Shown piece by piece: positions 26,377-35,230 of a stretch of 64,000 bases of DNA. The position numbers were made by a program, and so were the translations under genes. Source of the stretch: Deltaproteobacteria bacterium. Its GTDB lineage: Bacteria; Myxococcota_A; Polyangia; Polyangiales; Polyangiaceae. The notes under the pieces are model-generated. The model worked only from the letters and a program-made list of their open reading frames with translations. It was not told the DNA's origin and searched no databases. The DNA is taken from assembly GCA_016218915.1 (NCBI GenBank), contig JACRCQ010000005.1, positions 186,001 through 250,000 of the forward strand, in the 5' to 3' direction. Every line of letters starts with the position of its first letter. Position 1 is the stretch's first letter.

Positions 26377-27780
26377 ATGCACATCCAGTTCATCGGGGCA
26401 GCTCGCACCGTCACCGGCTCCATGCACGTGCTCGACACCGGAAAGAGCCGCATCCTGCTTGATTGCGGCCTGTTCCAGGGGCGCCGCGCGGAGTCCACGG
26501 AGATCAACCGCAAGCTGCGCGTGGACGCAAGCTCGCTCGATGCCGTGGTGCTCAGCCACGCGCACATCGATCATTCGGGCGCCCTGCCGCGCCTGTTCGA
26601 CGCCGGGTTCCAGGGGCAGGTCTTCTCGACCTCGGCGACCTGTGCGCTGCTCGATCCCATGCTGCGCGATGCCGCGCGCATCCAGATGGCAGACGCTGAC
26701 TTCATCAATCGAAGAAACGCGCGCCACGGCAGCGACGATCCCCCGGTCGTGCCGCTCTACGAGGAGCACGACGTCGAGCAGCTGCTCGAGCGACTCCAGC
26801 CGGTCGACTACCACCAGAAACGCCAGCTGACCGACGATGTCGCCGTCACCTTCTTCGACGCGGGTCACGTGCTCGGAAGCGCCGTGTGCGTGTTCGAGAT
26901 CAAGGCGAACGGCGCCAGCAAGCGCGTCGTGTTCTCGGGTGATCTCGGACGTCGAAATGCTCCGATCCTCAACGACCCGGAGCTGGTCGACGGCGGGGAC
27001 ATGCTGATCATGGAGAGCACCTACGGCGACAGGCTGCACGAGCCGATCCACGAGATGGACGAGCAGCTGGCGAAGCTGATCGAGGAGACGCTCGCGCGCC
27101 GCGGCAAGGTGATCATCCCGAGCTTCGCGCTCGAACGCGCGCAGGAAGTGCTCCACGCGATCACGCGCCTGCAGAAGATCGGACGGCTCAAGCCGATCCC
27201 GATCGTGCTCGACAGCCCGCTGACCGTGAAGCTCACGACGATCTTCGGCAAGCACAAGGATTGCTTCGACGAGGAGACGATGGCGTTGATCCAGGACGGA
27301 CGAAGCCCGTTCGAGCCTCGCAATCTGCGCTACATCGAGACCGTCGACGACAGCCGCAGCATCAGCGAATCCGATCAGCCCTGCGTGGTGATCAGCGCAA
27401 GCGGCATGCTCGAAGCCGGGCGCGTGGTCCATCACCTGCGCGCCGTGATCGGCGATCCCAACTCGGTCGTGGCGATCGTGGGCTTCCAGGCGCAGCACAC
27501 GCTAGGCCGACGGCTGCTCGAGGGACGGACCAAGGTCAAGATCTTCGGCGTGGAGTACCAGCGCGAGGTGCGCGTGGTGCAGCTTGCCGGATTCAGCGCC
27601 CATGCCGATCGAGCGGACCTCGTGGCCTACGCGGACGGTCTCAAGAAACGGGGAGGGCTGCGCAAGATCGCGCTCGTTCACGGCGAGCCAGAGTCGCAGA
27701 AGGGGCTCATCGGCCACCTCAAGGCAGCAGGTCACAGCGACGTGGTCGCTCCCGCCACCAACGAGAAGATCGAGTTCTAG
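26377..27780 (+). CDS. Beta-CASP metallo-beta-lactamase-fold RNase-like enzyme
   Basis: The 467-residue protein has the metallo-beta-lactamase HxHxDH motif (HAHIDHSG, 61-68), an upstream FIGAARTVTGSMHVLD strand and a beta-CASP insert, with late motifs GDLGRRNAPIL, ESTYGDRLH, SASGMLEAGRV and FSAHADRADL. These are shared with the CPSF/YSH1-like RNA-processing branch of the superfamily (RNA specificity domain). It should bind two zinc ions and cut RNA, probably in the cytosol. No KH domain is present. A TACCGT -10-like box lies just upstream, but without a clear -35. Its last codon overlaps the stop of the convergent lipoprotein gene. Confidence 0.88.
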   Translation: MHIQFIGAARTVTGSMHVLDTGKSRILLDCGLFQGRRAESTEINRKLRVDASSLDAVVLSHAHIDHSGALPRLFDAGFQGQVFSTSATCALLDPMLRDAARIQMADADFINRRNARHGSDDPPVVPLYEEHDVEQLLERLQPVDYHQKRQLTDDVAVTFFDAGHVLGSAVCVFEIKANGASKRVVFSGDLGRRNAPILNDPELVDGGDMLIMESTYGDRLHEPIHEMDEQLAKLIEETLARRGKVIIPSFALERAQEVLHAITRLQKIGRLKPIPIVLDSPLTVKLTTIFGKHKDCFDEETMALIQDGRSPFEPRNLRYIETVDDSRSISESDQPCVVISASGMLEAGRVVHHLRAVIGDPNSVVAIVGFQAQHTLGRRLLEGRTKVKIFGVEYQREVRVVQLAGFSAHADRADLVAYADGLKKRGGLRKIALVHGEPESQKGLIGHLKAAGHSDVVAPATNEKIEF

Positions 27781-28136
27781 CGCATCCCCCACTCGCCTCG
27801 CTCGTGCCCCAGCGCCTGCCACGCTGAGAGCAACCGCCCCGCGTCCTTCGGGTCCAAGAGCCAGCGGTTCGAGTCCCACATCGCCTTCGAGTACTGGATC
27901 CACGGGTGCGCTGCCCGCACGTCGTCCAGCGCGAGATGCGCCAGCCCGCGGTAGAGCGCGTACCGGGTCCGCTGCCTCGCCGACATGTCCGGCAGGTCGG
28001 CTTCGGACGCGACCAGCTGGCTCGCAGCTTCCGGGTAGCACCCCGCGTTGTATGCCTCCACTCCGCGCGCCATGGGTGCTTCGCATCCCCCCAGGACCGC
28101 ACACATGCATGCCAGCACGATGAATCGCCGCGTCAT
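27777..28136 (-). CDS. Small TPR-like lipoprotein
   Basis: A 119-residue protein with a short lipoprotein signal ending at VLGGC18. The rest is helical with GVEAYNAGCYPEAASQL and a TPR-like pair YALYRGLAHLALDDVRAAHPW, so one or two TPR hairpins are likely. Its stop is palindromic with the stop of the convergent RNase-like gene (CTAG shared). It lies 59 nt downstream of hflX on the same strand and may be co-transcribed with it. No family is recognised. Confidence 0.65.
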   Translation of the reverse strand: MTRRFIVLACMCAVLGGCEAPMARGVEAYNAGCYPEAASQLVASEADLPDMSARQRTRYALYRGLAHLALDDVRAAHPWIQYSKAMWDSNRWLLDPKDAGRLLSAWQALGHERGEWGMR

Positions 28137-28195
28137 GCCCCCTTTCGGACAGGTTCGTGCCCCGGTTGCGCGAAATCGTCAGGCGACTCCGGATT

Positions 28196-29971
28196 TCAGA
28201 TCGACGCAGCCCGGGACTTGCGCCGGCCCGTGGCCGCAAGCAGCTCGTCCAGCGTTGCCATCGACTCGCCGTCCACCATGTCCTCGCTGACCGAGCCTTC
28301 GTCGTAGCTGGGCGTGAGCGCAGACTCCTCCCATCGCCCGGCGAGCACTTCAGCCATCAGCGCCAGCAGAGGTCGCGTGCTCTCCCGGTCCGTGGCGCAC
28401 AGCGCCAGCGTATTCGATTGCCCCAGCACCAGCCGCGCTGCGTCCCCGGGCGTCACCAGGTCGGCCTTGTTGAACACGAGGATGCGCGGCACGTGCATCA
28501 GGCTCAGATCCGACAGCATCGTCTCCGTCGTCGCGATGTGCTGCGTGCGATCCTCGTCCGATGCGTCCACCACGTGCAGGATCAGATCCGCGTCCGACGC
28601 CTCTTCGAACGTCGCGCGGAACGCTGCGAACAGATCGCGCGGCATGTCGCGGATCAGCCCCACGGTGTCCGTGATCACCACCTCGCGCTCTTCGGGAAAC
28701 CGCAGACGTCGCGATCTCGGATCCAGGGTTGCGAACAGCTTGTCCTCTGCGAGCACGCCCGCGTTGGTGAGCGTGTTCAGCAGCGTGCTCTTGCCCGCAT
28801 TGGTGTAGCCCACGATCGCGACCACAGGCACCTCGCTCCGGTGCCTGCGCCGACGGCGCTGCTTGCGCTGCTCGGCCAGCTTCTTGAGCTGTGCCTCGAG
28901 ATTGGATACGCGCTCTCGCGCGCGACGCCGTCCGATCTCCAGCTTCGTCTCGCCTGGACCTCGCCCGCCGATGCCGCCCGTCAGGCGCGACAGCGAATCG
29001 TCCTTCTGCGAGAGCCTGGGTAGCGCATACTTGAGCTGCGCCAGCTCCACCTGCAGCTTGCCGTCCCGGCTCTGCGCGCGCTGCGCGAAGATGTCCAGGA
29101 TCAGCTGCGTGCGATCGATGATCTTGAGATCCGTCTGCCGCGCAATGTTCGAAGCCTGCGTGGGCGTAAGGTTGTTGTCGAAGATCATCAGCCCAACGTC
29201 GAGCCCGATCGCCCGCACGATCAGCTCGTCGAGCTTGCCTCGACCCATCACGTACTTCGGATCCACCCCGTCGCGCACCTGCGTGATTACGTCGACTACC
29301 CCCACACCCGCTGTGCGCGCCAGCTCCCTGAGCTCCCGCATCGACGTGTCGAGCCTTGCGAGCTGGTCCTTCCGACGCTTGTCGCCGACCTGGATCAGGA
29401 ATGCGCGCCCTTCGACGCTGTCGACCTCGTGCGTGCGAGCCCGCCGGGCAAATTCCCCTTCGAGCGCAGACATCAGCTGCCCGAAGTCCTCGTCGAGACG
29501 GCTCGGGTGGACTGGACCCACCACGCGGTACGGGGGATCCGGAAGCTGGGATGGCACGTTGTACGCGTAGGACACCGCACGAGGGTCGCCCGCCGGATTG
29601 AGCTGCAACGTCGCCACCATGTCGAGGCGCAGACGCACCAGGTCGACCAGGTCGTCGTTGCTCAACGCTTCTCCGTGCAGGTGCGTGTGGATGAGCCGAA
29701 GCCCCCGAAAACGCCCGCTTGCCACACGCAGACGCCCGATGTCCGGAAGCATCAGATGCGTCGCATCGCCGACCACGACGTAGTCGACCTGCCCGGATCG
29801 ATGGACCAACGCTCCAACCTGTCGAGCACTCTCTTTCGACGCCTCGCACAGCGATCGGATCAGGTCCGCTGTGGCGATCGTGTCGAGCGGCACGCGTCGT
29901 CGATAGATTCTTTCGAGCTTCTTGCAGGCGAGCGGCGGAAGGCCTGAGGTGTTGCCGAACAGTTCTGACAT
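28196..29971 (-). CDS. hflX: GTPase HflX with a long N-terminal extension
   Basis: HflX is a GTPase that splits stalled 70S ribosomes, often under heat stress. The GTPase core is complete: GYTNAGKS (388-395), DTVG (435-438), NKAD (501-504), preceded by the HflX signature GGIGGRGPGETKLEIGRRR (332-350) and a Gln/Lys-rich helix. The chosen ATG at 29971 gives 591 residues, about 165 more than Escherichia coli HflX. Residues 45-150 of the extra part form a separate domain with GLRLIHTHLHG (91-100) and SNDDLVDL, looking like the HxH...SxxD core of a JAB/MPN metalloprotease fold. It is encoded upstream of a small lipoprotein. Confidence 0.92.
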   Translation of the reverse strand: MSELFGNTSGLPPLACKKLERIYRRRVPLDTIATADLIRSLCEASKESARQVGALVHRSGQVDYVVVGDATHLMLPDIGRLRVASGRFRGLRLIHTHLHGEALSNDDLVDLVRLRLDMVATLQLNPAGDPRAVSYAYNVPSQLPDPPYRVVGPVHPSRLDEDFGQLMSALEGEFARRARTHEVDSVEGRAFLIQVGDKRRKDQLARLDTSMRELRELARTAGVGVVDVITQVRDGVDPKYVMGRGKLDELIVRAIGLDVGLMIFDNNLTPTQASNIARQTDLKIIDRTQLILDIFAQRAQSRDGKLQVELAQLKYALPRLSQKDDSLSRLTGGIGGRGPGETKLEIGRRRARERVSNLEAQLKKLAEQRKQRRRRRHRSEVPVVAIVGYTNAGKSTLLNTLTNAGVLAEDKLFATLDPRSRRLRFPEEREVVITDTVGLIRDMPRDLFAAFRATFEEASDADLILHVVDASDEDRTQHIATTETMLSDLSLMHVPRILVFNKADLVTPGDAARLVLGQSNTLALCATDRESTRPLLALMAEVLAGRWEESALTPSYDEGSVSEDMVDGESMATLDELLAATGRRKSRAASI

Positions 29972-30044
29972 GCTTCTTCTTGGACTATCCCCGGACCGAG
30001 TCTGGCATGGAAACCGAGGGCACGCCAATGCCCGAGGATGCGAA

Positions 30045-30962
30045 TCACGCCGCTTTCCGGCTGGTCACGTCCTCGAGCGCCTCCCGAAGCCGCGCATGCC
30101 CGAACTCGAATCCAGCCTTCAGCAGACGCCCAGGGCGCACCCGCTGCCCGGTGAGAATCGCCTCCGCACCGTCCCCCAGCAGCGCACGTAGCGCAAAGGC
30201 CGGCACTCTCATTGCGCTCGGACGACCCAGGACCGCGCCGAGCGTTCGCGCCAGCTCCTGCATGCGAACCGGCTCCGGCGCTACCACGTTGAACGGCCCG
30301 GTGATCGACGCCGTCTGGGCAGCAAAGCACAACGCCGCCACCACGTCCTGTACGTGGATCCAGCTCATCCATTGCTGTCCGGAGCCGATGGGGCCTCCGA
30401 CGAATGCTCGGAAAGGCGGAATCATTCTCTCGAGCGCGCCTCCGCCTCGGCCAAACACGATCCCGATCCGCGGATGCGCGACCCGCACTCCCACTTCACG
30501 CGCCGGCTGCGCTGCTTTCTCCCAGTCCTGGCAGATCCTCGCAAGCACATCCGTGCCCTGCGCCCCGTCCTCATCGACCATCTCGTCGTCCATCCGCATG
30601 CCGTAGATTCCTACCGCCGATGCGCTCAGCAGCACCCCAGGCCGGCTCTTCGAGGTCGCGATCGCCTCGGCCAGAACCCGCGTGGTGTCCACACGGCTCG
30701 ATCGCACTTCTGCGAGCCGCGCCTCGCTCCACCGGGCGTCCATCACCCCTGCGCCTGCGAGATTGACGACCGCATCGGCTCCTTCGAGCTCCTGGGTCCA
30801 GGCGCCGATTCGACCCGGCGTCCAGGCAACCCTTCGCGCCTTTCCAGCCGAGCCTGGTGCACTGCCGCGCGACAGGACCGCTACCTCGTCGCCGCGCGCG
30901 ATTAGCTCCGTGGTGAGCGCACGTCCGATGAACCCGGTTCCGCCTGTCACGACCCATTTCAT
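30045..30962 (-). CDS. TIGR01777-type NAD(P)-dependent epimerase/oxidoreductase
   Basis: The 305-residue protein starts MKWVVTGGTGFIGRALTTEL, an extended-SDR Rossmann motif, followed by LSRGSAPG and WTPGRIGAWTQELEGADAVVNLAGAGV, the typical sequence of TIGR01777/SDR39U1 proteins (YfcH-like). The Tyr of the active site lies in SAVGIYGMRMDDE. The DUF1731-like C-terminal end (VPAFALRALLGDGAEAILTGQRVRPGRLLKAGF) completes the family layout. The true function is not known for most members. Its start overlaps the stop of the hydrolase gene by 4 nt (ATGA), so they are coupled. An open frame extends upstream to 31154 but lies inside the hydrolase. Confidence 0.88.
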   Translation of the reverse strand: MKWVVTGGTGFIGRALTTELIARGDEVAVLSRGSAPGSAGKARRVAWTPGRIGAWTQELEGADAVVNLAGAGVMDARWSEARLAEVRSSRVDTTRVLAEAIATSKSRPGVLLSASAVGIYGMRMDDEMVDEDGAQGTDVLARICQDWEKAAQPAREVGVRVAHPRIGIVFGRGGGALERMIPPFRAFVGGPIGSGQQWMSWIHVQDVVAALCFAAQTASITGPFNVVAPEPVRMQELARTLGAVLGRPSAMRVPAFALRALLGDGAEAILTGQRVRPGRLLKAGFEFGHARLREALEDVTSRKAA

Positions 30963-31939
30963 GGTTGGTCTGATGCCGATGGCCCCAGAAAGGTACGCAT
31001 GGCCTGCGCGGTGTCGATGGGGTTGGAATGAATGAAGGTGTGATCGCCTCGAACCCGCACCTCCTCCAGCCGCGCGAGCCCGGCGCGCATCGCCCTCAGC
31101 TCGAAGGGGAGAAACGACAGCGTGAACGTCGGACGCATCAGGAGCACGCGGCACTGGATCGCTGGAAGCATCTCGGATATGTCCTGCGCAATCGGGCCGC
31201 GAAGGATCTCGTCAAACGCGCTCTCCGGCAGACGATGCACGAAGCTGCCGTCGGGCTGCTCGTCGAAGCTCGCCTCCCACAGCTTTCGATCCACGTCGTC
31301 CCATCGCTGCAGGAATGCCACCGAAGGGCCCGCCTTCTCCCAGGCTTCGCGCGAAGGGTAGGGGCCTCGCTCGGCTCGCATGGCAGCTTCGACCAGGATC
31401 GGAAGCCCACGGATGACCGCATTGAGCCCGGAAGCAGGCACAGGATCTGCGAGCATCAGGGTGCAGACCAGGTCCGGGCGAGTGGCAGCCACAGCGCAGG
31501 CGATCTTGCCACCCCACGAGTGCCCGGCGAGGTGCACGGGCTCGCCAGCGACCTGCTCGATGACCGCGATGGTGTCTCGCACGGTCTCGGAAAGGGCATA
31601 GCCCTCGCAGAGCGGGGTGGATCGCCCGTGTCCGCGCGACGACATGGCAATGATGCGGTGCCCGCGACGGAGCAAGCCTGCCACGCGCGCCCAGGACCAG
31701 GCGTTGTTCGCAAGGCCGTGCAGGAGCAGCAGGGGCGTTCCCACCCCCGCCCATTGAAGGCCGGTCAGGCGGATCCGCTCCAGCTCCAGGCTCCACGGCT
31801 CGCAGGGAAAAGGCCTCGAATCACCGATCTGCAGGTAGTTGCCGCCAAAGAGTCGGGTCACGCCGCCCAGTCCGCGGTGGAGGAGCGCCGATGCGCCCGA
31901 AGGGCGTTGTGGTGACGGTGCTCGGCGGGTGCGTGCCAT
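30959..31939 (-). CDS. Alpha/beta-hydrolase fold protein
   Basis: The 326-residue protein has the standard order: oxyanion strand LLLLHGLANNAWSW, the nucleophile elbow GHSWGG, an acidic-residue loop and a late DHTFIHSNP containing the likely catalytic His. The core matches lipases, esterases and haloperoxidase-like enzymes. The start MARTRRAPSP gives a basic N-terminus without a signal peptide. The stop is coupled to the TIGR01777 gene. A promoter with a TATACT box lies only about 20 nt upstream. Substrate unknown; lipid or lactone hydrolysis is a guess. Confidence 0.82.
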   Translation of the reverse strand: MARTRRAPSPQRPSGASALLHRGLGGVTRLFGGNYLQIGDSRPFPCEPWSLELERIRLTGLQWAGVGTPLLLLHGLANNAWSWARVAGLLRRGHRIIAMSSRGHGRSTPLCEGYALSETVRDTIAVIEQVAGEPVHLAGHSWGGKIACAVAATRPDLVCTLMLADPVPASGLNAVIRGLPILVEAAMRAERGPYPSREAWEKAGPSVAFLQRWDDVDRKLWEASFDEQPDGSFVHRLPESAFDEILRGPIAQDISEMLPAIQCRVLLMRPTFTLSFLPFELRAMRAGLARLEEVRVRGDHTFIHSNPIDTAQAMRTFLGPSASDQP

Positions 31940-31958
31940 TCGTTGGGTGCCGCGCCGC

Positions 31959-31986
31959 AGTATAGACCTCCGTTCTGGTGCGTGAA
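31959..31986 (-). promoter_or_regulatory. Promoter for hydrolase/epimerase operon
   Basis: On the minus strand TTCACG (31986-31981), 16 nt and TATACT (31964-31959). The -10 is near consensus. The start would be near 31952, giving a leader of about 12 nt. Confidence 0.42.
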
Positions 31987-32100
31987 TCCGCTCTCGCTTC
32001 AAAACAGATTCCTCATGGATCGGGTTTGCGGCCGAGCCGACCCGTGGCTAGGTTTCCTCCGTTCATGCGTAGCAACTCCGCGCATGGGGGAGAGTGCATC

Positions 32101-32994
32101 ATGGCCCAGATAGGGCAGCTCGAATTCGGCAAGTGGGTTTCCGAGCGAAAAGGAGAGCGCGCATCAGGCGAGGAGGGAGGCGAGCACGCCTACGCCTACG
32201 CGCTCGATCGGCAGACGCGGCTGGCGTTCGAGAATGCCAAGCCCGTCCAGCTCGCTGTCGAAGCCGCAGTCCGGATGTTCAAGTCCTTCGTCAAGAACGA
32301 GCTGCTCGGCCAGGCGGTCAAGATCGGCCCTCGTCAGTTCCCGCGCGTCCATGGGTTGGTCGTCTCCTGCGCGGACACGCTCGGTATCGCCGTCCCCACG
32401 GTCTACATCGTAAACAGCCCGGTGCTGAACGCAGGAACGTTTGGCACCAATGACGACTCGTTCATCCTGATCCACTCGGCGATCGTGGATCACATGTCCG
32501 ACGACGAGCTCAAGGCGGTCATCGGGCACGAGTGCGGGCACATCCACAACAGCCATGTGGTGTACCTCACGACCCTCGACTTCCTCACGCGCCTGGCGAG
32601 CATGTTTCTCTGGTGGATCGTCGCGCCTGCGGTGGTCTCCCTTCGCGCGTGGTCACGTCGAGCGGAGATCACTTCTGATCGCGCCTCGCTCCTGTGTGCG
32701 CGGGATCCAGCGGTGGTCACGCGCGCCTTGGGCAAGCTGGCGCTCGGCTCCCGCAAGCTCTACGACGAGCTGAACCTCGAGGTGTTTCTCGAGCAGCACG
32801 AGGAGAGCCGGGAGGGCCCGGGAAAGTACTCGGAGCTGTTCGCAACGCATCCGTGGCTGCCCAAGCGCATGCTCGCGCTTCGCGTGTTCGAGAAGAGCCG
32901 CCTCTATCGCAAGAGGGCGGGGCTGGGCGATGACGGCCTCTCCATGAAAGAGGTCGATGAGAAGGTGCAGGAGATCGTCAAGGTGGTGACGTGA
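32101..32994 (+). CDS. M48-family (HtpX/Oma1-like) zinc metalloprotease
   Basis: The 297-residue protein has HECGH at 143-147 (HExxH), and Glu189 with Asp193 in AEITSDRASL, the third-ligand motif of M48 peptidases. One hydrophobic segment (about 165-181) follows the active site, as in HtpX, but the protein lacks the two N-terminal helices of HtpX. Start ATG behind GGGGGAGAG. M48 proteases act on membrane or membrane-associated substrates. The stop is interlocked with the dynamin-like gene (TGATG), so the two are probably translated together. The open frame extends upstream to 31978, but without conserved sequence. Confidence 0.85.
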   Translation: MAQIGQLEFGKWVSERKGERASGEEGGEHAYAYALDRQTRLAFENAKPVQLAVEAAVRMFKSFVKNELLGQAVKIGPRQFPRVHGLVVSCADTLGIAVPTVYIVNSPVLNAGTFGTNDDSFILIHSAIVDHMSDDELKAVIGHECGHIHNSHVVYLTTLDFLTRLASMFLWWIVAPAVVSLRAWSRRAEITSDRASLLCARDPAVVTRALGKLALGSRKLYDELNLEVFLEQHEESREGPGKYSELFATHPWLPKRMLALRVFEKSRLYRKRAGLGDDGLSMKEVDEKVQEIVKVVT

Positions 32995-34760
32995 TGCTCG
33001 ACGCTTTCAAAGAGAAGCGCATGACCGTGGTCAAGGCAGTGAGCGAGCTCGCCTCGCTCGCAGACGGCATCGGCGCGAAGTCCGTGGCGCAGCGCGTGCG
33101 CAGCGGGTTGGTCGCAAAGCTCGAAGCCGATCGGTTCAACCTGGTGGTCGTGGGCGAGTTCAACCGGGGCAAGACCACGCTGGTCAACGCGATTCTGGGC
33201 GCCCAGGTGCTGCCCGTCGGGGTCACGCCGACCACGGCCGTGATCCACCAGATCGAGTACGGCGCCGCTCCGGGCGCCACGGTCGAGTACGAATCCGGCA
33301 AGGTGCTCGATCTGCCCTTCGAAGAGGTGGGCAACTTCGCGCTGGGCAACCCGCCTCCGGCCGAGGACCCGGGTCCGGTCAAGGTCCTGCGCGTGCGGTA
33401 CCCGGCTGCGATTCTTGGCGACAACATCGCCCTGATCGACACGCCTGGGGTCAACGATCTGTCCCTGCAGCGAGCGGACATCACCTACAGCTACATCCCG
33501 CAATCCGACGCGGTGCTGTTCCTGCTCGATGCCGGTCAACTGCTCACCGCCAGCGAGCGCGTTTTCTTGCAGGACAAGCTCCTGGGCCAGTCGCGCGACA
33601 AGATCGTGTTCGTCGTGACCAAGAAGGACATTCTCTCGGAGAGCGAGCAGGCTGAAGCGATGGCCTATGCGCGCGAGAACCTGCAGTCTCTGCTGCCGAA
33701 CGCGCCCGTGTTCCCGGTCAGCGCCGAGCAGGCGCTCGAGGGGCGCGAGGGCTCGGGGCTCAAGGAGCTTCTCGATCACCTCTACCGTTTCCTCGGCGAG
33801 GAGCGGGGGCGCATCATGCTCGACAACGCGCTCGGCGAGACCGCTTCCGCCTGTGCAGTCCTCGAGAAAGGCCTCGATGCCAAGCGTCGCGGGCTCGACA
33901 TGTCCGTGGGCGAGCTTCATCGACGCATCGAAGCCGTGGAGCAGGATCTGGCCGGACAGGCCAGGACCACCGAGCAGCGCAGAAGCGCGATCCGAGAGGA
34001 AGTCGCTGCCATCAAGGCGTGGGCCCGTCGTGACCTGGACCGTCTGGTCGACGACGTCACGCGTCAGATTCCCGCCATCGTCGATGACGCAAGCGTCGAC
34101 GACCTCAAGTCGCACCTCGGCCCGTTCCTGGAGAAAGCGTTCCGGGACTGGGCGACCGCCGAGACGCGCGAGATTGCCGATGCGCTCGAGGGGCTGGCAG
34201 AGAAGACCATCGCATTGGTGCGTGAGGACGCTCGCGTTGCCGCCAAGCGACTGAGCGACACTGTGGGAGCGGACATGCGCCCGCCGGCGATTGCGATCGA
34301 TACCTTCGCCTACGACGTTGGCGTCGCAGCTCTGCCGATCATAGGGCTTACGGTGATGCTCAACAGCCTGTGGCTGGGGGCTCTGCTGATCGTGGCCGCA
34401 CCTGTGCTGGCGATCTACATGCGAGGCCGAATCGACACGGAAACGAGGGCGCGCGCCAGAGAGCTGGCCCCCAAGGCGGTCAAGGACGCGGCCGAGAAGG
34501 TCGCACCCAAGCTCGACGAGATGATCGACGAATTTGCCAAGCGGCTCGATGATTGGGTCGTGCAGGCGAGCGAAGAGGTCTATCGCGAGATCCTGGAGGT
34601 GCTGTCGTCCGCGAAAGCAGAGCTCGAGAAGGGTGAGCAGGCGCTCGCGCCGGCCGTGGCGTCCTGTGAACGGCAAGCGCTCGCATTGGCGGCGCTCAGG
34701 GCTCGCTACGACAAGATGCGCTCCGATCTCTGGCCGCAGCCCGCCGACGCGCCCACGTAG
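32994..34760 (+). CDS. Bacterial dynamin-like GTPase
   Basis: The 588-residue protein has a dynamin-type GTPase domain: GEFNRGKTT (54-62), then TPTTAVIHQI (switch I), DTPG (149-152) and TKKD (209-212). A long helical stalk with coiled-coil character follows, and two hydrophobic segments near the end of the stalk (VAALPIIGLTVML and LWLGALLIVAAPVLAIYM) likely form the membrane paddle or anchor. Such proteins bend, fuse or shield membranes. The GTG at 32991 just upstream is an alternative start. Its coupling with an M48 protease suggests joint work on membrane stress or fusion. This is inference. Confidence 0.88.
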   Translation: MLDAFKEKRMTVVKAVSELASLADGIGAKSVAQRVRSGLVAKLEADRFNLVVVGEFNRGKTTLVNAILGAQVLPVGVTPTTAVIHQIEYGAAPGATVEYESGKVLDLPFEEVGNFALGNPPPAEDPGPVKVLRVRYPAAILGDNIALIDTPGVNDLSLQRADITYSYIPQSDAVLFLLDAGQLLTASERVFLQDKLLGQSRDKIVFVVTKKDILSESEQAEAMAYARENLQSLLPNAPVFPVSAEQALEGREGSGLKELLDHLYRFLGEERGRIMLDNALGETASACAVLEKGLDAKRRGLDMSVGELHRRIEAVEQDLAGQARTTEQRRSAIREEVAAIKAWARRDLDRLVDDVTRQIPAIVDDASVDDLKSHLGPFLEKAFRDWATAETREIADALEGLAEKTIALVREDARVAAKRLSDTVGADMRPPAIAIDTFAYDVGVAALPIIGLTVMLNSLWLGALLIVAAPVLAIYMRGRIDTETRARARELAPKAVKDAAEKVAPKLDEMIDEFAKRLDDWVVQASEEVYREILEVLSSAKAELEKGEQALAPAVASCERQALALAALRARYDKMRSDLWPQPADAPT

Positions 34761-34866
34761 ACTTCCGTTCAGCGTCCTGCGCATAAACCGGATGCATCAC
34801 GCGCGCTTGCCGCAGCGCCCGACAATTCCGGCTCGCACCCCTAGGCGGGCCTTCCGCACGGCGGAC

Positions 34867-34896
34867 TTGACCAGGAGAATCGAGGAAAGCTAACTT
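34867..34896 (+). promoter_or_regulatory. Promoter of the cold-shock gene
   Basis: TTGACC (34867-34872) followed after 17-18 nt by CTAACT/TAACTT (34890-34896). The -35 is near perfect. The -10 box overlaps the first arm of the inverted repeat described separately. Confidence 0.5.
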
Positions 34897-34960
34897 TCGT
34901 TCCGCTCACGGGGCGCGAGGGACGAGCGCGCACGCGCGTCCTGCGAGCGGAAGCAAAGTT
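34892..34960 (+). repeat. Inverted repeat in the cold-shock leader
   Basis: Arms AACTTTCGTTCCGCTC (34892-34907) and GAGCGGAAGCAAAGTT (34945-34960) are complementary at 14 of 16 positions. Between them GGACG-A-GCG...CGC-G-CGTCC (34920-34941) makes a second stem. The ATG follows 36 nt later. No T tract follows, so it is not a terminator. Confidence 0.7.
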
Positions 34961-34995
34961 CGCGGACACGCGAGCCCAGAAGTGTGGAGGTTGCA

Positions 34996-35229
34996 ATGCC
35001 GGTCGGTAAAGTGAAGTGGTTCAATGATGAAAAGGGATGGGGGTTCATCAAGCAGGACGACGGACCCGACGTGTTCGTGCATTACTCCCAGATCAGCGGC
35101 GAAGGCCGACGCAGGCTGTTCGAGAACGAGACCGTGGAGTTCGAGGTCCGCGAAGGACCCAAGGGACTGCAGGCGATCAACGTGATGCGTCTCGCATCCG
35201 CTGCCGGAGAGGTCGCAGAGAGCAGCTAG
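34996..35229 (+). CDS. Cold-shock-domain protein (CspA family)
   Basis: A 77-residue single cold-shock domain with both RNA-binding motifs: KGWGFI (13-18, RNP1) and VFVHY (26-30, RNP2). The start [17 protein letters not shown] is a family hallmark. The ATG is behind TGGAGG at 34984-34989. An earlier GTG at 34984 overlaps that site and is disfavoured. The protein should bind single-stranded RNA and act as an RNA chaperone. The leader, with a strong promoter and a large inverted repeat, may control it by temperature or translation. A convergent phosphoesterase gene ends 2 nt after the stop. Confidence 0.95.
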   Translation: MPVGKVKWFNDEKGWGFIKQDDGPDVFVHYSQISGEGRRRLFENETVEFEVREGPKGLQAINVMRLASAAGEVAESS

Positions 35230-35230
35230 T

